DNA of 64,000 bases from Rhabditophanes sp. KR3021 (Eukaryota > Nematoda > Chromadorea > Rhabditida > Alloionematidae). The translations under genes were made by a program, and so were the position numbers. The stretch is from NCBI GenBank assembly GCA_963281155.1, contig CAUJLY010000005.1:1984001-2048000 (forward strand), read 5' to 3'. How positions within the stretch are numbered: the stretch's first letter is position 1; every line of letters starts with the position of its first letter. Under the pieces are notes generated by a model, which was not told the origin of the DNA, ran no database searches, and saw nothing but the letters and a program-made list of their open reading frames with translations. Shown piece after piece: positions 59,301 through 64,000 of this stretch.

Positions 59301-61191
59301 TAGTTTGGGGTCCTGCCCCAATATGACAATAATAGCCAGCTGGGCAAGCTGCTTGATTATTGACTGAGCACTGGACATTTGATCCTTGATTTTGAAAAGG
59401 CGAACCTCTTGCACAAGGATTTATTAAGCAGGAGTTTTCACAGTCGAATCGAGTTAGGAAGTTATTTTCGTTTCCTTGGAGACCTTTGTAGACGCAGTTT
59501 TGACATTTGCCGGTCAATCTGTTGTAGTACCATCTTTGGAGATTGGCATTACCGATCCCGATATTTAGGGGTTGGTTACATCGGTCGGTGTTGGTTGGTT
59601 TGTTGCAGCAGACGGTGGTTTGAACTGTTGCGCCGATGTGGCAGAATTGGGATGGGTTGCACTGAGTTGAGGTTGAACATTTTGTTAGGGAATCTGTGTT
59701 TGAGGAAGGTCCGTTTGCACAGGGGTTCGGGGATTCTGAAAAATGTTGAGATTTAATTAAATGTTGTTAGAGCAAGGAAGATAAACACATCAAACAGAAA
59801 AACACACTTAAAAGCATGTGAAACAGAAAACACTGAAAAGCATGTGAAACAGAAAAGGAAGTTGTTAATAGAAACACAAAATTAATTAAAAACTCATTCA
59901 AAAAATCAACCTTCAATTAAAACGGGCATTTGTGTTTGAAAAGTTGGCTGATACGAGGGAACTACCGTCACTGTATTGCTTGGTTCATTAATTTTATTAT
60001 TAAAGTTGTTGTTATTATTATTAAATTGAGGTGGTGCATTGATACAAGCTTGTCGACAAGCAGATTCAGTTTCGAATCTGTTTTTGATTTGATCTGAGCC
60101 TTTGCCAGAGTAGAAGAATTTGAGACAGGAGTTGGCGGAGGGCAGGTAGAACCAACGGGGGATTTGATCCGTCCCGTAGCCGGGCGAATATGGTTGCTGG
60201 CATATGTTAGTGGGCAGGTTTCTGGGGTAGGTTGGCTTGATGGGTATATTGGTTGTTGGATTGAATAGGGAATGTAATTGGCTTGTTGATTTGATGCGGG
60301 CACATATGTACTTGAGAATGTATTTTGTTGTGGCTGATTATTTGGTCCCATCAATGGCGATGAAGATGAAGAAAAAGACGAAGAAATAGAGATTTGTGTT
60401 GGTGATTGTGGTGACATAATAGTTGCTCTGACAAGCAAAGGCGAAAGATATGATGTAGGCATTGACATACCGCCTGTTAAATTATAATATTCAATCACAA
60501 TTATTAAGTCAAAAACACTTTTTGTAAGGGAGTTAGAATTTTAAGAAGTGCTTGTGCATAGCTCAAATAGGTGATTGTTAAATATAAAATTATTTTTTCA
60601 TTCAACAACTTTAAATACCGAAAATTGAAGCCAAAAAAGATAGATACTTATTAATTATTAAATTATTAATGATGTCATTACATAATTATTAATACACAGA
60701 ACTCGATCAATTTAACAGAACATAATTAAAGCTCAAACATACCTTCGCAACTTTGTTGGCATTGTCCAAGAGAAGCATGGTTATTGCCATTTGAACAACA
60801 ACCTAGATAAGATAAGTAAGATAAACTGAAAAAAGCCCATACCTGACCAATAAAACAATTCACACTTCTGACGAATACTATTATAATACCATCTAGGAAT
60901 TCTGTACGGTCCAGTCCCAATTTGCTGAGGCAAAGAACAAACATTCCCATTAGAATTAGTGTTAGTAAATTGCTGTGGATAACTATTAAAAGCATTTCCC
61001 GAATTAATAGAATACCCACTAAAAGTGGTATCATCTTGCTCCTGCTTCAACAAAGCATCCTGAAAAGCTTTGTCGTTTTCGAAAAGTTCACCATCTGTAA
61101 GAGTTGCCTGGCAGTTGACAAGTAAAATACAGAATATTAAAAAAGAGCTATTAAGTTTTGTAGAAAATCTTAATTTGTTTAATATGCCCAT
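53310..61191 (-). CDS. giant secreted multi-Kunitz / lustrin-type Cys-rich protein
   Basis: Eighteen exons: 61191-60843, 60802-60743, 60473-59911, 59735-59280, 59187-59033, 58991-58204, 57405-57091, 56934-56792, 56750-56726, 56684-56421, 56376-56342, 56297-56273, 56205-55866, 55744-55470, 55425-55108, 55062-54843, 53654-53458, 53414-53310. About 1543 residues with a signal peptide (FLIFCILLVNCQA). Fourteen Kunitz-type units (RWYYD/N, YKGxxGNxNNF, CxxxC) alternate with about eleven lustrin-type repeats (CHIGA, TTVCC). Most Kunitz units lack the Cys pair next to the inhibitory loop; the last has it. Three 1-bp lesions (60224-60227, 58445-58451, 55888-55892) interrupt the frame; correcting them restores every splice phase. 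Relatives include nematode cuticle and moulting proteins such as MLT-11. Two large introns hold antisense gene fragments. Confidence 0.88.
53750..54721 (+). pseudogene. decayed gene remnant inside a Kunitz-gene intron (antisense to host)
   Basis: Three or more open pieces with coding texture in shifting frames: SLRRYTTISQRDEVAGSNKA, MRLAVERTVGRLGVLLPSII, CSKDCKFRVDHFKELARYCK, then KDKTLSEEELMKSVIKLLKE, HHLVYVLLNIPDHVNLKTLP, and SLNDLHINQALGLEYSIVYD near the end. Several stops and shifts separate them. Family not recognised. It lies inside the 1188-bp intron 53655-54842 of the minus-strand Kunitz gene. Confidence 0.5.
57459..58281 (+). pseudogene. 5'-truncated prolyl 4-hydroxylase alpha-subunit fragment inside a Kunitz-gene intron
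   Basis: Exon 57459-57522 and exon 57560 onward, joined by a 37-bp GT-AG intron, encode the C-terminal catalytic domain of collagen prolyl 4-hydroxylase alpha: DDLCSNYYQNPLTNEVCYLK, KIDILSSSPLIIHYHSILT, NKRQSSIRTANGTF, SHYDYI, RLSTLFVV, GGRTVF, LPKAGDALFWVN, RTLHQSC, SKLAITLWIRSFGNEF. The iron ligands (HxD and the distal His) and the 2-oxoglutarate Lys are all kept. The peptide-substrate-binding half is absent because the Kunitz exon starts there. The frame runs past the domain end into the antisense of the next Kunitz exon and stops at 58281. It sits in the 798-bp host intron 57406-58203. A functional nested gene is conceivable only with an unseen upstream exon. Confidence 0.75.
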
Positions 61192-64000
61192 TTTAAAGGC
61201 TTCTACAAAGGTGAAGTTTAATTTAAATGCATTTAGTTTCGTGTAAATAAAGAAAGATGATTATTTGAAAAAAATTGAATGACACGGTTTAAATTACAAA
61301 ATAGACATAAGCAAACAAAAGAGAACATGTTGTACTTTTTGGAAAGTCTAGGTTTAATGTGAAAGATGAGGCAAATTTAGTTGATAATATACTTTAGAGT
61401 ACACAAAAAATGGAGGTATTTGAAAGAAGCGAATTTGTACAGTTTGGAGGTTTACTTGATTCTTATTTTGAAAGAGATAAGGTGAAGAAGATGATGAATT
61501 GTGTGGTGAAATGAGAAACAGTGGTAGTTGGTAGTGGTTTAGGTAAAGCGCGCAATAAATAACCTCGGTTCATCTAGGTAGCCATCCAAATTTAAGCTAA
61601 CGAGATATACATATCTTAGTTGAAGTGGTTTTTAGGAGCAAGAGAAGTCAAAATTTAGTGTATGCGTTTTCATCTGATGATCATATTAAATTGTGAGCAG
61701 GGGGATAAAAGGCAACCTGTTTGAAAAATACCTTTACTACGAGTAGTAGAGTAAAATGTAGTGCATTCAACAAAATAAGTGTGTGGAAAAGCAAGAAGCC
61801 GGCCATCGTTTTGGTTAGAAAGTAAGAATATTTAGTGTTACCTCTTAAACAAATGTCCCTTCGAAGGGGAGTCCAATGGTCATTTGGGGAAGGTAAATGA
61901 AAAAAGGGAGTTGATGGTAAGGGGTAAAAAGATGGCTGTTAAAGTGGCGATCAAGCGCTTGAAATGATTTTTTAAATAAATAGTTATATGTAAACGTATT
62001 TATTTATATGAGGATAATTATGAACTTGAATTATGAATTTTGGACAGCTTGTAAACTATTCAAAAAAGTGAGATTAAGTTTCTTATAAATTGTTAGCTAG
62101 TCTTTATAAAGTTTCGATCAAGTTTGATAGTACAATGATTTTGTTTGCATTATGCTTTAACTGTTAATCGTATTATGATTTAAAATGGCTAAGACTTTAA
62201 GTAAGGAGGACTTTGTGTGGTAAATTAAAAAATTATGATGATGTATAATATTTGCAATGTAAGTGATCTCGAGTTTTGTGAAGGTTTTAAAGTGAATAAG
62301 AAGATACTTCCTGTTGGATATGAAAAGTTATGAATGCAAAAATTGATATCATCTCTAAAAGAACGATTTTGTCCGGCTTTGCCTTCACGCCAATTCTTTG
62401 TGTCTTGGTATATTGTAAATAGGTAAACGATAACAAATAAGTAAGTTAGTGTAGATTTTTATGATATGAGTAAATTTGAAGTGTGCGAAGATGGAAATAT
62501 GAACGGGCTATTCAAAAAGAGTGACCACTTCCGATTGCAAAAAAGTCGCAACTCATAGTTTTAGTTTTAATACAAATAGATATTTATTTGTAAAGTTGAC
62601 TTTTTTGATGTCTTAGGTGTGATGATTAAGGAAGTTTAAATAAAAGCTACAAAGCAGTAAATAGTACATAAGGTAAGGAATGAAATGAATAATAATATTT
62701 CGTCAGAAAGATAGTTTCAAATAAGCTAGATCATAAACTAGAAGTGAAATTTGAACGCTGATTGTTAGTACACATGTCCAGTTTTCTGAGGAAACAGTCA
62801 TAACGAAGTACTTCATACCGAGGAATTACTTAAGTATTAACCTGTATAATCTGATTACAAGAAAAATTGTAAAAATTAGAATGTGAAGGATAATTTAACT
62901 ATATGATGAAACAAAAGCTCAAAAAAGCGAATATTCGTTGAGATCCCTTAACAAGTTTCAAATAGCAAAAGAACTTTGTGGTGATCTATTTATAAATAAC
63001 CAACTATTAGCAAGAGACCATCTTTATCAGTTGCTTTGGAGGCGCTTCAAACAAAACTTGTCTTTTTTACTTTTGAAACAGAAAGGCTTGACCATTCGTT
63101 ACATTATGTATAAGGATCAAAAAAGTATTAGAGGGTAGTGTTTTTGAGGTAAAGACAATCTATTTGAGTGAAGAAATTATTCTGAACGAAAGATTTCGGT
63201 GCAAGCTAATATTGTTGTTGTCACATAATTTGTTTTTGTGAATGATTTCATCATGAGCAGACATTCAAAATGTCTTCTTGTTCTTTATTCAAGATGAATG
63301 GAATGTGAGAAGTCCGCAACAATTTATTTATTATTATGTATTGGTCTCTAAATAACTGGTTTGTGAAGGAAATAGAAACTTGACTTTGTTAGAAACAATT
63401 ATTAGTTGAGATTGTTTTTGTTTGTCTGGGACAAAGCTGGAAATGTACTGGAATTGCTTAGTGATAAAAATCTTTTCAAAATGGCCCCTATAAACATCAA
63501 AAGTTTTAAACTTGTTGCAACTTCCTGAATGGCTCATGTATTTTTAGTTAAAGCGTCTATTAAATGCCGTAGTTTTCACGGTTATGCTCATTTTTAAACA
63601 CACCTATTATCCATACTCAAATCATGAATTGAAGATAAGCCAGTTTTTTAATTAGAAACATACTTTATTTTGGTATAAGCTCGATGATACATCATTCGAC
63701 AATATGATTTTATATCTATAAAAACTGTTGAGCATCTTCATACATCGTATTTTAAGTAAAGATAATAAATGTTTCAAAAACGTTCAAACGTATTAGGTAA
63801 TTTCTGAGTATAATGTGCCTAAATCCTTTGGAAAAGAAATAGCTTACCTTTTTGAGATGTCAATAGATATTTATCATCACATATGTTCCCACCTTTTGTT
63901 TTATATAAATAAGCATGTCAGTGTTGAAATCAAATGCTTATTTTGACAAACAACATCAAATTTTGTGGATGGTTTATTCGTTTCAAACAAACTTCCAAAA
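61192..64000. other. 2.8-kb upstream region of the Kunitz gene
   Basis: No gene recognised on either strand; the 66-codon frame at 62938 and the 67-codon frame at 63334 show no family motif. Likely promoter of the Kunitz gene and beyond. Confidence 0.5.

Noticed and set aside
62938..63138. 66-codon frame near the window end as a gene
   Set aside because: No Met-initiated frame with acceptor, no motif, and stops around it; treated as chance.
1..64000. tRNA, rRNA, CRISPR, intact transposon, or viral sequence
   Set aside because: I looked for B-box-like GTTCRANNC contexts, terminal repeats, transposase or polymerase motifs, and regular spacer arrays; none was convincing.

Overview
This is eukaryotic, AT-rich (roughly 30% GC) chromosomal DNA that reads as a nematode. 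The support is: introns of about 37-60 bp, U-rich AG acceptors a few bases upstream of many start codons (as expected for spliced-leader trans-splicing), closely spaced same-strand genes that look like operons, a huge secreted Kunitz plus lustrin-type Cys-rich protein, a TWK-type K2P channel, a C-type lectin and a divergent Gi/o-class alpha subunit. I cannot place the species. No bacterial, CRISPR, tRNA or rRNA feature was found, nor any intact transposon.

Layout. 0-2.4 kb: 3' end of a METTL2-type tRNA methyltransferase, NSUN5 (+), then a PP1 inhibitor-3/PPP1R11 gene (-). 2.7-9 kb: G-alpha, a two-domain C-type lectin and a kelch-repeat gene, all minus strand. 9-15.5 kb: gene-free block whose first 4 kb is enriched in ATGCAT and carries five related 27-nt imperfect palindromes. 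15.5-22.8 kb: ARL1, SCYL3-like pseudokinase and INTS3 (+). 23-27.2 kb: K2P channel with two C-terminal FN3 domains (-). 29.3-34.6 kb: ceramide synthase, a GT49 (B4GAT1-like) glycosyltransferase and a four-TM protein (+). 34.8-39.2 kb: ANKRD49-like, DHHC acyltransferase, RINT1 (-, operon-like). 39.8-42.7 kb: PDRG1 and a Lys/Glu-rich secreted protein (+), IMP4 (-). 45.7-47.9 kb: an orphan single-TM protein (+) and a neurensin-like protein (-). 51.4-52.9 kb: a cytochrome P450 with two frameshifts (-). 53.3-61.2 kb: the 18-exon Kunitz/lustrin gene (-). The last 2.8 kb holds nothing I can assign.

Most genes are conserved housekeeping functions: RNA methylation (METTL2, NSUN5), rRNA processing (IMP4), snRNA/transcription processing (INTS3), Golgi and ER trafficking (ARL1, SCYL3, RINT1), chaperone assembly (PDRG1), sphingolipid synthesis (CERS) and protein lipidation (DHHC). 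Neuronal or cuticle-type genes (G-alpha, K2P, neurensin-like, Kunitz) have longer flanks.

Two patterns stand out. First, each of the five host-gene introns longer than 700 bp contains remnants of another gene lying antisense to its host, including a prolyl 4-hydroxylase fragment that keeps its catalytic residues. Second, six single-base indels, most in homopolymers, break otherwise good coding models; correcting each restores frame and splice phase, so they are either residual assembly errors or real lesions. Exon models were made by hand from splice consensus and protein homology recalled from memory; no search or alignment tool was available.
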